Positions 53,748 to 64,000 of a DNA stretch of 64,000 nt are shown piece by piece; positions within the stretch are counted from its first letter, which is position 1, and the number at the start of each line of letters is the position of its first letter. The DNA is taken from NCBI GenBank assembly GCA_019802505.1, contig JAFMOC010000072.1, positions 1,881,001 to 1,945,000 of the forward strand. The letters run 5' to 3'. The notes beneath the pieces were generated by a model that was not told where the DNA came from, did not search any database, and worked only from the letters and a program-made list of their open reading frames with translations. The position numbers and the translations under genes were made by a program. This DNA is from Corydoras sp. C115 (Eukaryota > Chordata > Actinopteri > Siluriformes > Callichthyidae).

Positions 53748-54108
53748 TCCTTCCCTTATCTTACACTTAATCTTATACTAGGGTTGCAGGGGGTGGAGGT
53801 GGTTCTCTATGCCAATTCATGAGAGGGTTCCTTATGCCAGTCCAGGGGAGAACATTTTGGGTGCTGGGAAGATACAGCCAGGACAAGGCACCAATCTATC
53901 GCTGGGCAAACACAAACACTCACACACACACACTCACACACACAAACACACACACACAAACACACACACACACAGACACACACTATATGGGGCAATTTAG
54001 AGCTTTTAATTTACCTTGATCCATGTTTTTGGACAGTGGGAGGAAACTGGAGAACCTGGAGGAGACCCACACAGACACGGGGAGAACATGGAAACTCTAC
54101 GGAAACTC
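53748..54108 (-). mobile_element. SINE-A copy with embedded (CA)n
   Basis: Old minus copy; CA repeats have expanded to about 55 bp at 53920-53975. The head is lost at GGAAACTCTAC, where an opposed copy begins. Confidence 0.82.
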
Positions 54109-54309
54109 TAAGGTAAATGGAATGCTCCAAATTGCCCCATATAGTTTGTGTTTGTGTGTGTCTGTGAGAGTGAGTGTGCCCAGCGATAAGTTGGCGCCCT
54201 GTCCTGGATGTATCTACCATGCGCCCGAAACAATCTCCCCTAGAAGAGAGGGAACCCCCCACGACCCTAGTAGAGGATTAAGCGGTAGATAATAAATAAA
54301 TGAATGAAT
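54109..54309 (+). mobile_element. SINE-A 3' half, opposed to the previous copy
   Basis: Starts AAACTCTAAGGTAAATGG and runs to GATAATAAATAAATGAATG. The junction joins two 5'-truncated copies head to head. Confidence 0.82.
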
Positions 54310-55614
54310 TCTAACTGTCTTACTGTGCTTCTTAGGATCTAAAAAATAAATCTATACCCACAAGTTAGGGCATAACCTATGAAAAGATCATAAAAAGGCA
54401 AGTGTTTTAAAACTGCATTGCCTAAATTGCAGAACTTTATAAAGATACAGAAAGTCAGGCAACAGCAAAGGTCAAGATGCGATCTGACAGACCAGAGAAG
54501 CACACTTGGTTTGTGCTGGTTAGAGGCAAATCAATTAAAAGCCCTATATTCCTGCCAAGAAGCTGTGCAGGGGTTTTTGCTGAGTCAGGTTCAGTGTTGC
54601 CCCGAGCCATTGTGCAGAGGTACACAAAGATAATCTCCATCGAAGAGTTAGAGACAGGAGACCCTACCTGCATTCTAATTACAAAATGTTACATTTGAAG
54701 CATGGAAACATCTAAACAATCAGGGAAACAAGAGTTAAAGTCGTTAGTGAACTCTGACGATGAACAGCATTGATGAGAATCAGCATTTTACAAAAAGGAC
54801 AGTTATGTAGCACAGCACGGCGGACACAACCACATGAGACAGAACAACAAGTACGTAAAAAAAAATAATTAAAGATTACATGCATGTCAACAAAAATATG
54901 ATAAAATGAATATTACTGAAGTTCGCGTACATGCACATCAGCTTAGCACCAGACGATACCGCAGATGTGCATGTAATCCCAACAAACAAAAACATACAGC
55001 AGAGGACACGCTGCTCATACTACTGAGCAAATGCAACAACGTTTACCTCAGAGAGTGCGCATTCGACGGAAAATTAATAAAACAAACAAAAGACAACAAA
55101 GAGCTTAGCAATCCAGTCGGAAGCTGCTGCGTTCACCGTGCTGACACTGGGGGAGCACTCATCCTCTCAAAACTCTCCTCAGAGCAGTGCTTGTAGAGCA
55201 AGAGATGTGTCACTCATGCCAATATGGAGTGATATCACATTTGGCAGTTGGCTGGCCACTTACCGCTCGAAGCCTACTTCGTTAGTAGGTCTATCAAGAC
55301 TTACAGCACCCTGCCGGATGAACAGCGGAGTGGATTAAACTTTGGGGGCCCTAAAACCCCAGACAACTAATAATAGAATTCTGTATCTGTACGCTGTAAC
55401 ATAAATAAAATAGAATGTTATAAAACAAAAGAGCTCCTCTAAATGCATGCAATGCTTGAATGCATAATGTCTCAGGATGGAACCAAAGCTCTGCAAGGTA
55501 ATTTAATGCATCAGAGTAAGGAATATAATTGGCTACAGGTGCAGTGAATTACAGGTGCATCTGTACCATTATCATGTTAGTGCCTAGCATACTGCATGGC
55601 TGGTTGTAAAGAAA
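54310..55614. other. Unassigned intron sequence, partly coding-like in composition
   Basis: No known repeat. A 96-codon plus-strand frame at 54906-55196 (starting MNITEVRVHAHQLSTRRYRR) has no recognised domain. The stretch 54900-55370 is richer in CG dinucleotides than the neighbouring intron. It may be a fragment of an unidentified element. Confidence 0.3.
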
Positions 55615-56640
55615 ACCTCTAGCCACATTGTTATAACATCAGGAAGATCAGACCTTTCTTGACTAAACAGGCTACTCCACTCTTAGTCCAAGCCCTCATC
55701 CTATCCTGGCTCGATTACTGTAATACACTGCATGCTGGTCTGTCAGTGTGGACGAACAGGACTCTACATATACATTTAGTCATTTAGCAGATGCTTTTAT
55801 CCAAAGCGACTTACAAATGAGAACATTACAAGACAGAAGTTATGGAGAAAACCAACTATACTGTAAATTCATCAAACCTGATTGTTATTCGATGCTGCGG
55901 CCCCTCCCCCCCCCTTTTTTTTTCTTTCTACAACAGGTATTTGTTAAAGACATGAGTCTTCAGTAGTTTTTTAAAACTGTTTAGTGATTCTGCCTTACGG
56001 ACAGAGTTGGGAAGAACGTTCCACCATGTTGCTGTGGTGAATGCCACGGAGTGAGAATTAGCTCCTCGGTGAGGTGGAACCGCCAGGCGGCAATCATCAC
56101 TGGAGCGAAGTGAACGAGTCGGAGTGTATTTTGAAAAGATAGAGTGAAGGTAGGAGGGGGAAGATCCATAAATGGTTCTGTAGGCCAGAGTCAGTGACTT
56201 GTACTGAATGCGAGCAGCTATGGGGAGCCAATGGAGGGACATGAGTTCGCTTGAGCTGGTTAAACACAAGTCGGGCTGCAGAGTTTTGAATTAGTTGAAG
56301 AGGTCTGATTGTGGAAGCTGGGATACCGGCAAGTAGCGCATTACACTACATTACTCTACAACAGATTCGAAACTCTGCAGTCCGACCTGTGCACTGACTC
56401 TGACCTACAGGACAATCTCTGGATCTGCCCCCTCTTACCTTCACTTTGTATTTCTAAGACACACTCCGACACTTTCACTGCACCCTAGTGATGAATGTCA
56501 TCTGGTGATTCACCCTGGTGCTAATTCCCATTCCGTATAGTTCACCATTGCTAAATAATGGAACAAATTTTCCAACTCTGTCCGTGGTGCTGAGACAGCA
56601 AGAAACAACCCAAAACACATTGCTTTCAGAAGCCCTTAAA
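55615..56640 (+). mobile_element. L2-type LINE fossil split by a second L2 in antisense
   Basis: Outer element, plus sense: 55615-55768 (reads RKIRPFLTKQATPLLVQAL and SWLDYCNTLHAGL, allowing for frame changes) continues at 56361-56640 (QILWICPLLPSL-type region, then CCATTGCTAAATAATGGAAC). The inner copy interrupts it at the ACTCTACA site. Confidence 0.85.
55769..56352 (-). mobile_element. L2-type LINE 3' end inserted in another L2
   Basis: Minus sense; its reverse-transcriptase end is open for 113 codons (55928-56269) with ELMSLHWLPIAARIQYK, LAYRTIYGSSPSYLHSIFS and LPNSVRKAESLNSFKKLLK. Flanked by ACTCTACA at 55761-55768 and 56353-56360, its target-site duplication. Very close to the copy at 62056-63211. 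Confidence 0.9.
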
Positions 56641-57140
56641 TGAAAAAGAAATGTAGGGTGAATTTTGACTTGAAGCCAGATTGAATAATGGTCTACAATA
56701 GTTTGATAATTCTACAGTGTAACTGGTTTCTACTCAACTACTGACTCGTATTGTTCTCTGAAGCATGGGGGTGTAGGTGTCATGCTAAAGGAGTATGAAA
56801 AGAAAACCACAATATATCATGAAATGCCAAAAGCCACTGTCAATTGGTTAAAAGAAAGCAACTCAAAGAACGTGGGATTCTCCAACAGGATAATGATCCA
56901 AATCTTAGTTCATAAATATCAACCATTAACCATGGACCACTTCCAGAAATCTTAAAAGGTTTATAGCATGGCCTTCGAAGACAATACCATCTGTGCAGAA
57001 ATAAGCCGTATATGCAGTAAAGCCCTAGAATATGTCAGGATGATTGACCTTTAGCAATAAAGAGCTAAACAAAGTCCAACCACAACAATTTGATCCTCTT
57101 AGCTGAATGCTAAGAGTCTGTGAGCTGTGATTAATGCCGA
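56641..57140 (+). mobile_element. Tc1-like transposase fossil
   Basis: Plus strand: GAAGCATGGGGGTGTAGGTGT resembles the KHGGGSVM block. Near 56880-56905, GGGATTCTCCAACAGGATAATGATCC reads as ILQQDNDP, the second catalytic aspartate motif of Tc1 transposases. Frames are broken; inverted termini were not identified. Confidence 0.6.
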
Positions 57141-57735
57141 AGATAGTAGTGGATCTGTAAGCTGCCCAAACGTCTGCACAGATCACACAGACAATTTACA
57201 TTTTATTGTGTATAAAAAGACACAGTAGCTGTGCATTTCAAGTCTAGTTAATTAGGTGTAAATTGTCATTTTGGCTCTATGCGAGTCCACTGTGAAGCAA
57301 AGCGGTATTCCTCCAGGACCATGATGTAACACAGAACAACACAGGATGGCAGCGGGGCTAACAAAGTGCAGAAAAGATGCAAACAGTGCAAATTCGATGG
57401 TAAAAAACAGAACAATAAACAACAGTGGCAGCAGTAAACTGACTAAATCTAGAAGGGTGATGGAAAGTCTTCTCTGCTACCAGTCACTAATGCAAATAAT
57501 GAAAACGTTTTGATATTGAAGAAAGACAGCTCAGCTGTGCAACCTGTGCAGAACAGCATCCTGTCAGATGAACAGCAGCAACAGAGTATAAAGTGTGCTT
57601 TGTAATACACAGACAGGATGTAAAGTGGAAACTGAGTAGCATACTGTGTGTACATCAGAAGAGTTATTATCATACACACACACACACACACACACTCTCT
57701 CAGTCCAATACCAAATGAAACTCTCACCTCTCATA
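57141..57735. other. Unassigned intron sequence
   Basis: Only a short (CA)n at 57674-57693 was recognised. Confidence 0.45.
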
Positions 57736-57860
57736 TCATTATCTTCTGCTTAATCCTCTGCTAGGGTCACGGGGGGGAGGGGGGGGGGGAGTGCCCATCC
57801 AGGGAAAAGGCTGAAGGCACCTGGCAGAGCTACACCCAGGACAGAGCACCAATTCAGCCA
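57736..57860 (-). mobile_element. SINE-A 3' fragment
   Basis: CATTATCTTCTGCTTAATCC through GGACAGAGCACCAATTC with a G-rich expansion at 57769-57790. Confidence 0.75.
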
Positions 57861-58124
57861 AGGAAACAAAGTTAACTTATATGTAACCAAAGGCCCTTTT
57901 CCTTTAGCTGTTTATGAGTCAACCATCAGAAATACACTGATTAAATATTATATTAACATAAAGATGACAAACAAGATGGATGATTATTAACGTAGTGTTT
58001 TATGGCCAAGAAAAGAACTAATTAAACATTTTGGATGGAATGAGAATAGATGCATTTAGAGAAAGAGAGAGGAAACTATTTTTATTAGATTAGATTCATT
58101 AGATTAAATTAGATTATGCATTAT
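57861..58124. other. Unassigned intron sequence
   Basis: Nothing recognised apart from a TTAGATTA-type run near 58085-58115. Confidence 0.4.
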
Positions 58125-58403
58125 CTGTAAAACAATGTGGTGGTAGTATTATTATTTGGGTTTTTTTCTGCATCTGGGCCAGAATGGATTGTCATCAAAC
58201 GCGACGTTTTCAATTATACCAGGACATTTGAAAGAAAACTGGAAGGACATCGGTTTGTGATCTGCATCTTAAGAGAATGTGAGTCATCGCATCAACCACC
58301 CTAAACACATTAAACCCTAGAGTCTAAAGTTATTCTACCAAGTTTTAGAATAGCCATGTTAAGGACTGATCTTAATCCATTAGAAACCTTGGATCTGAAG
58401 GAC
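58125..58403 (+). mobile_element. Tc1-like transposase fossil
   Basis: AATGTGGTGGTAGTATTATT, GCATCTGGGCCAGAATGGAT and GACTGATCTTAATCC (an SPDLNP-like remnant) follow in the order expected for a Tc1 catalytic domain, all decayed. A SINE-A has inserted at 58404 just after GGATCTGAAGGAC. Confidence 0.5.
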
Positions 58404-58756
58404 CATTCATTCATTCATTATCTCCCGCTTCATCCTCTACTACGGTCGTGGTGGGGTTCCCCATGCCCATCCAGGGGAGAACTTCTCGGGCGCTGGGCAG
58501 ATAGACCCAGGACAGGGCGCCAATCCATCGCTGGGCACACACTCACTCACACAGACACACTCTATATGGGGCAATTTTTGAGAATTCAATTGACTTGATC
58601 CATGTTATTGGACTGTGGGAGGAAACCGAAGAACCCAGAGGAAACGCACGCAGACACGGGGAGAACATGGAAACTTCAACTTCAAACATGGATTCAAACA
58701 GGGAATCCCTAGTGCTGAGAGGAGAACGTGCTAACCACTAAGCCACTGTGTCACCA
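58404..58756 (-). mobile_element. SINE-A copy, full length
   Basis: Perfect duplication ATCTGAAGGAC at 58393-58403 and 58757-58767. The insertion is within the Tc1 fossil. Confidence 0.94.
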
Positions 58757-58767
58757 ATCTGAAGGAC

Positions 58768-59084
58768 TAGTTTATATAAAAAAAATAATAATAAAACCAA
58801 CAACACAAAATGGCTGAAACTGTTTTATACAAATGACTAAGCTAAAATGTCTTCAGACCAAAGTGCAGGACTAATCATCACAGAAAATGTTTAGCTGCAA
58901 TAATGCTGCGCAAGCAAACTCACTCCACCACACTCACCTCCAAACTATTGGACAGGATTAAATTGCATTTTTTTCTTTTTTTTTTTACTATTTTTCTATT
59001 ATTATGTTTTCTATTATTTCTATGATTTATTACTGTGTTATTATTAGTATATTTCTCTCTCTCTCTTTCATTCTTTACTTTTAC
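58768..59084. other. Unassigned intron sequence
   Basis: T-rich with a short (CT)n; nothing else recognised. Confidence 0.4.
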
Positions 59085-60125
59085 CACCTCACTCACATCA
59101 CCTAATTAACTCCAAATAACCTTATCTCAGGCGGCACGGTGGCTTAGTGGTTAGCACGTTCGCCTCTCAGCGCTAGGGATTCCCGGTTCGAATCCCCATC
59201 TGGGTGGAGTTTCCATGTTCTCCCCGTGTCCGCGTGGGTTTCCTCCGGGTTCTCCGGTTTCCTCCCACAGTCCAAAAACATGGATCAAGTCAATTGAATT
59301 CTCAAAAAAATTGCCCCATTTAGAGTGTGTCTGTGTGAGTGAGTGTGTGCCCAGCGATGGATTGGCGCCCTGTCCTGGGTCTATCTGCCCAGCGCCCGAG
59401 ACGTTCTCCCCTGGATGGGCATGGGGAACCCCACCGCGACCCTAATAGAGGATAAAGCGGGAGATAATGAATGACTGAATAACCTTATCTCACTTACACA
59501 CACCCAACCTCACTCACACACTCACTCTTTCTATCACTTCACTGCCTCACTCACTCCACCTCACTAACTTCACCTAATTAACTCCAACGCATCTCATCTC
59601 ACTGACTCACTTACTCACTCACCAACTTACTCATTCTATCACTTGACCACCTTAATTACTCCAATAACTCAATAACTTTACCTAATAAAACTCCAACTCA
59701 CCTCACCTTACTCAACCATTCACTCACTCAGTCTTTCCTTTTTCTATCACTTCACCATCTTAATAACTCCATCTCACTCATTCCAACTCACTCCACCTCA
59801 CTATCTTCACCTAATTAACCTAATTACCTCAACTCACTCACCTAACCACTTACTCTTTCTATCACTTCACCACCTGCTCACTCCACCTCAACCACCTCAT
59901 ATAATTAACTCCACCTCACCTCACCTCACTCATGTACCCACCCACTTACTCTATCACCACCACACTTTCTATTCACCACCACTCTCACTCCACCTTAATA
60001 AATTCAGCTAATTATCTCCACCTCACCTCACTCACTTACTCTTTCTATCACTTCACTATCTTACTCACTCCACCTCACTAACTTAACCTAATTAACCTAA
60101 TTACCTCACCTCACTTACCTCGTCA
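59085..60125. repeat. Minisatellite of about 100-bp units, interrupted by a SINE
   Basis: CTATCAC recurs at about 59531, 59636, 59744, 59859, 59951 and 60045, each followed by TTCAC-type sequence, CCACCTCACT, and CACCTAATTAACTCCA. The plus strand is almost free of G across about 650 bp. The first partial unit (59085-59129) is left of the SINE. Confidence 0.88.
59130..59477 (+). mobile_element. SINE-A copy inside the minisatellite
   Basis: Perfect 15-bp duplication AATAACCTTATCTCA at 59115-59129 and 59478-59492, the longest target-site duplication seen here. Confidence 0.97.
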
Positions 60126-60869
60126 CAAATGTACTACTCCTGTTTTTTTTTTTGTTTTTTTTAATAAAGACAATAAATATAATTTGGTCAAAACCCCAAC
60201 CAACACTGTATTTATCACATTTTTAAAAAATGTTACATGGTATCCACTGATTACATTTCCAAAACAAGCAAAATATTTAAAAAATCGTATTAAAAAACAC
60301 CCCTATATCGTGTTAAATGACTTTATCTTAAATTAATTCTGCTTGTGAAGTATAAAATTTAGTAGCAAATGGGCAATAGACATAAAATTAATTAATTACC
60401 ACTAATTAGTTAAATAATAGTTTTTTTTTAGTTTTTTTTTTGACGATGAACAATTGTGCAAAGTTTCATCTTAATCGGATAACGGGAAGTGGGCGAAATA
60501 GCATTTGCAAACTTTTTATCAGACACACAGACAAACAGATGAAGCTAATACAGGGGTGGTAATAATAATAAAATTTTAAAAAAATAATGAAAACTGATGC
60601 AAGTCAAAGACAAAAAAATATATATATATATATAAATATATATACTTTTTTGTACTAACAGAAAAAAAATATCACAAAGAGAAAGGAGTATTATATTTTT
60701 GCATGATGCCCAGAAAAAAAAGGAGGCTAATAAATGCTATACATCAAATAGAAAACCCAACAGAACGAACTGGAATCCACCATCTACAGTCATTTTGCCA
60801 CTGGCTGTCAATCAATCAGTTTTAGAAAATTGCTTCGAGCACATAAGTCATCCACGTCTGCATTTTCCC
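60126..60869. other. Unassigned intron sequence
   Basis: AT-rich, with poly-T, poly-A and a short TA run; nothing else recognised. Confidence 0.45.

Positions 60870-60923
<54 letters not shown>
60870..60923. repeat. (CA)n microsatellite
   Basis: About 26 CA units. Confidence 0.97.
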
Positions 60924-60927
<4 letters not shown>

Positions 60928-61626
60928 AAACATCTAAATTAATAAATGAATCAGCCAAACACGAACACAAGCCATGTTAATGAGCTGCGATAGATGCTGT
61001 GCTAACACATGTGTGGTCTGGTACTTAAGCACAAGAAAAGATAAGCATGAACACAATGTCACAGGTTTCCATGACACATTCCAAAATAGTGAGGAGTCAA
61101 AGATACAAACAAGTTGCAAATATTGTCAAAAATAAATGTAGAAAAATATTAAACTTACAAAGAAATAGAACGGGAGAATAAACCACAATGTAAAGAATGC
61201 GACAAATCCAATTTACTGATAAAGCCAAAAAATAAATAAATAAAAACAGGTTTTTGCAAAAACTAGCAATTACCCCCCGGAATATCCTCTTTTTTTGGAA
61301 ATGAACTGCTGGCAGCAATATTTGCAGACTATATATTTTCATTTTGTTTCTTGCACGGAGTAGATAAAAATAATTGGAAAATAAAGATGGAAACTAATGT
61401 GCACCTGTTCACTGACACTCAAGACCAATACCGGATTCTGGAAGACTGAAATCAGAGGTAAAGAAAACTTAGAAATGTTGGTTATGCAGCATTAGAGTAT
61501 CTGAATCTGTTGCCCAGATCAATATAGTGTTTTAAATAATAATGTGTGTTCTATTAATAATGAGAACAGCCACACACAATACCAATCAAAAGTTTGCACA
61601 TGCCTCCATTTTTCATCAGTTCCATT
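60924..61626. other. Unassigned intron sequence
   Basis: No recognised feature. Confidence 0.45.
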
Positions 61627-61835
61627 CTTAAAAATGGTCTTTGTAGTTTTACAATTACAGCCTGTAGTCCATCAGTTTTTTTGTTCTACAGTACATACTG
61701 TGTTGGTCTCCTTTACTCAGTTCTAATGGTCAGGACCCCAATAATAGCACCAAAGAGCAGGTATTATTTGGTTGGTGCATTTATCCTATTCCACCAGTGT
61801 TACTGAGGTGTTTAAATGAGACTACTATCTGTATG
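61627..61835. mobile_element. MITE-like palindromic element, copy 4
   Basis: AAATGGTCTTTGTAGTTTTAC, CAGCCTGTAGTCCATCAG, GGTCAGGACCCCAATAATAGC and GAGCAGGTATTATTTGG match the other copies; the far end is truncated near TTTAAATGAGAC. Confidence 0.55.
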
Positions 61836-62055
61836 GTAGGTGGAGAGAGTGTATACAAATATAAGCTTCGTAATGCACTGAAAGCCTTCATGTATGGCAC
61901 TGAAAAGCTGTTATTTTGTACTACAACACAGTGTTTATAAAAATATACATATATTCTTGGTGTGGTAAATATGTAAGAAATCGAATCAGTCAATAAGACA
62001 AGTCTGTACATAAAGAAACATCCATTCATCCATCCATTATCTTCCCCTTAATCCT

Positions 62056-63211
62056 ATCTCACAGGAAGGACCTTCAAAGTGTCATGGAATGGGGAGATCT
62101 CGAACTCTCAACAAGTACGCACTGGTGTGCCTCAGGGCTCTGTACTTGGTCCTCTCCTCTTCTCACTTTACATGACATCACTGAGCACAGTCATCCAGGC
62201 GCATGGTTTCTCTTACCACTGCTATGCTGATGACACTCAACTTCTTTTGCCCCTGATGACACCACCATCTCAAATCGGGTATCTGCCTGCCTCACCGACA
62301 TATCTGTCTGGATGAAGGCCCGTCATCTCAAATTAAACTTAGAAAAAACAGAGCTTCTCATTATCCCAGCTAAACCATCAATCCATTATGACCTGACCTT
62401 CCAAATCGATGGCTCCACAATCTCCCCAACCGATTCGGTCCGGAACCTTGGTTTCACAATAGACTCCCACCTTAAACTCTCTGATCATATTATCAAAACG
62501 GCCCGTTCTTGTCGATTCCTTCTTTACAACATAAGGAAGATCAGACCCTTTTTAACTGAACATGCTACCCAACTGCTTGTTCAAGCCCTAGTCCTATCCC
62601 GGCTTGATTATTGTAATGCGCTACTTGCCGGTATCCCAGCTTCCACAATCAGACCTCTTCAACTGATTCAAAACTCTGCAGGCCGACTCGTGTTTAACCA
62701 GCCCAAGGGAACTCATGTCACTCCATTACTCACTTCCCTCCATTGGCTCCCCATAGCTGCTCGCATTCAGTACAAGTCACTGACTCTGGCATACAGAACC
62801 ATTTCTGGATCTTCCCCCTCCTACCTTCACTCTATCTTTTCAAAATACACTCCGACTCGTTCACTTCGCTCCAGTGATGATTGCCGCCTGGCGATTCCAC
62901 CTCACAGAGGAGCTAATTCTCACTCCGTGACGTTCACCACTGCAAAATGGTGGAACGATCTTCCCAACTCTGTCTGTAAGGCAGAATCACTAAACAGTTT
63001 TAAGAAACTACTTAAGACGCATCTCTTTAACAAATACCTGTTGTAGAAGAAGAAAAAAAAAGGGGGGGGCCGCAGCATCGAATAACAATCAGGTTTGATG
63101 AATTTACAGTATAGTTGGTTTTCTCCATAGCTTCTGACTTGTGGTGTTCTCATTTGTAAGTCGCTTTGGATAAAAGCGTCTGCTAAATGACTAAATGTAA
63201 ATGTAAATGTC
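62056..63211 (+). mobile_element. L2-type LINE, 5'-truncated, inserted in a SINE
   Basis: About 1.15 kb: reverse-transcriptase C-terminal half, a poly-A/poly-G stretch, and a 3' end with TTTGTAAGTCGCTTTGG, ATAAAAGCGTCTGCTAAATG and ATGTAA repeats. The tail type is the one copied by SINE-C. Confidence 0.92.
62079..63046 (+). pseudogene. L2-type reverse transcriptase, C-terminal half
   Basis: First frame (62079-62315): VRTGVPQGSVLGPLLFSLYM and CYADDTQLLLP, i.e. RT blocks with the catalytic YADD. A frame change near 62260-62312 leads to a 244-codon open frame ending at 63046 with LGFTIDSHLKLSDHI, LSRLDYCNALLAGIP, LHWLPIAARIQYKSLTLAY and LPNSVCKAESLNSFKKLLK. The normal L2 protein also has an endonuclease domain, absent here. 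One frameshift plus truncation: nonfunctional, but young. Confidence 0.92.
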
Positions 63212-63493
63212 TACTAGGGTCTAGGAGTGCTGGGCAGATACACCTAGGACAGGGCGCCAACCTATTACTGGGCACACACTCACACAAAAACTCTATATAG
63301 GGAAATTAGGCGCATTAAATTGACACTAAGCCATATTTTTGGACTGTGGGTGGAAACCAGCGAACCCTGAGGAAACCCACACGGGCAAGAGGAGAACATG
63401 GAAACTCCACCCAGACTGTGAACCAGGAATCCCTAGCACTAAGAGGTAAACGTGCTAACCACTAAGCCACCATGCCACCCATAAAGAAACATC

Positions 63494-64000
63494 ACAAAAT
63501 AATACGTTATACTTGTTTGTAATATAGATTTTCGACCACAACTATTTTGTGGACTGTAACTTTCCCCACATACTGCAAGACGGAGAATATATACAATTTT
63601 ACAAAGTGGTTGCAAACCTGTTTCTCTGTATTAGACGGTGAGGGCAGTGCTTAGCCACCTGCACAAAGCAAAACACTACTGCCAACAAATACGTAAGATG
63701 TCTAGATGGGGCTTTTAGACAACACGGTGGCGAAGGCTAAAATTAAAGCACGTAAACACGGACACCACACATCCGGCCGGGTTACTTGCATGTGGGAGTC
63801 TAAAGATGAGGAGGCTGTAATTCCTCTGTAATTCATAGTAATTCTCCATTCACTTCATACACAGACCCGAATAGAACCAGAAAAGTGAGTCATATAATAA
63901 AACAAAACATAATATTATGAAAGCTATCCCAAGATATCAATTATGAAGGAATTCGAGATGTGAATCATGAGGGAAACAGAGCATGTGTGAGGGTTTTAAA
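63494..64000. other. Unassigned intron sequence
   Basis: No repeat or exon recognised to the window end. Confidence 0.45.

Larger units (their letters stand above)
62023..63480 (-). mobile_element. SINE-A copy split by an L2-type LINE
   Basis: The tail part is 62023-62055 and the rest 63212-63480 (CTACTAGGGTC to GCCACCATGCCACCC). The whole is bounded by ATAAAGAAACATC at 62010-62022 and 63481-63493, the SINE's own target-site duplication. This proves the LINE came second. Confidence 0.93.
35793..64000 (-). other. srgap3: srgap3 intron upstream of the first exon found (open at the right)
   Basis: No minus-strand segment resembling the preceding F-BAR exon (the EFFRRKAEIELEYS region) was seen, so at least 28 kb of intron follows. 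The call assumes the gene continues rightwards, as the split first codon of the 35630-35792 exon requires. Confidence 0.7.

Noticed and set aside
18171..59445. A recurring open frame of about 75 codons (MFSPCLRGFPPGSPVSSHSP and variants) at many positions, and longer frames opposite to it
   Set aside because: It is the translation of SINE-A on either strand. It recurs only because the repeat recurs; Pol III elements of this type do not encode protein.
59085..60125. CRISPR-like array at the CTATCAC repeats
   Set aside because: Repeat units are degenerate and contiguous with no unique spacers, and the sequence is vertebrate intron; it is a minisatellite.
35793..64000. Search for the preceding srgap3 exon in this interval
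   Set aside because: No minus-strand segment resembling the F-BAR exon before KDQHLLS was seen by eye; a translated alignment would be needed to exclude it fully.

Overview
The window looks like a teleost fish genome. It is AT-rich, intronic, full of microsatellites, and packed with tRNA-derived SINEs, Tc1-like and pogo-like DNA transposons, and CR1/L2- and RTE-type LINE ends. Several of these repeat types seem familiar from ostariophysan fish (catfish, characins). That narrower placement comes from memory of the repeat types and is tentative. No bacterial, viral or organellar segment was seen.

The only host gene I can support is srgap3 (SLIT-ROBO Rho GTPase-activating protein 3), on the minus strand. 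Three consecutive coding exons of its F-BAR domain are present: 35630-35792, 19136-19198 and 4316-4501. Their reading phases join exactly to give 137 codons. The rest of the gene lies outside the window: the first exons upstream (right of 64000), and the rest of the F-BAR, the RhoGAP and the SH3 downstream (left of 1). The window is therefore almost entirely srgap3 intron: 1-4315, 4502-19135 (14.6 kb), 19199-35629 (16.4 kb) and 35793-64000 (at least 28 kb).

The introns are dominated by one tRNA-derived SINE of about 340 bp, called SINE-A here. About 50 full or partial copies in both orientations make up roughly a fifth of the sequence. Many have clear target-site duplications. Other contents: a structurally complete Tc1-like transposon with a frameshifted transposase (4618-6241), an internally deleted pogo/Tigger-like element (23383-24122), CR1/L2-type LINE 3' ends including one inside a SINE (62023-63480) and one inside another LINE (55615-56640), an RTE-type dimer (686-1152), two further SINE types (SINE-B, SINE-C), palindromic MITE-like elements, and tetranucleotide, dinucleotide and about 100-bp minisatellite arrays.

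The most informative structures are records of events rather than new genes. They include a duplicated block whose copies share one SINE and differ by another (19443-20354 and 26302-27587), two opposed SINEs separated and flanked by three copies of one target site (21861-22545), a head-to-head SINE palindrome around a TA repeat (39874-40561), and nested insertions that give relative ages. No undescribed biochemical system was found. The best candidate for an unannotated transcribed unit is an exon-like open segment on the plus strand at 44454-44615.
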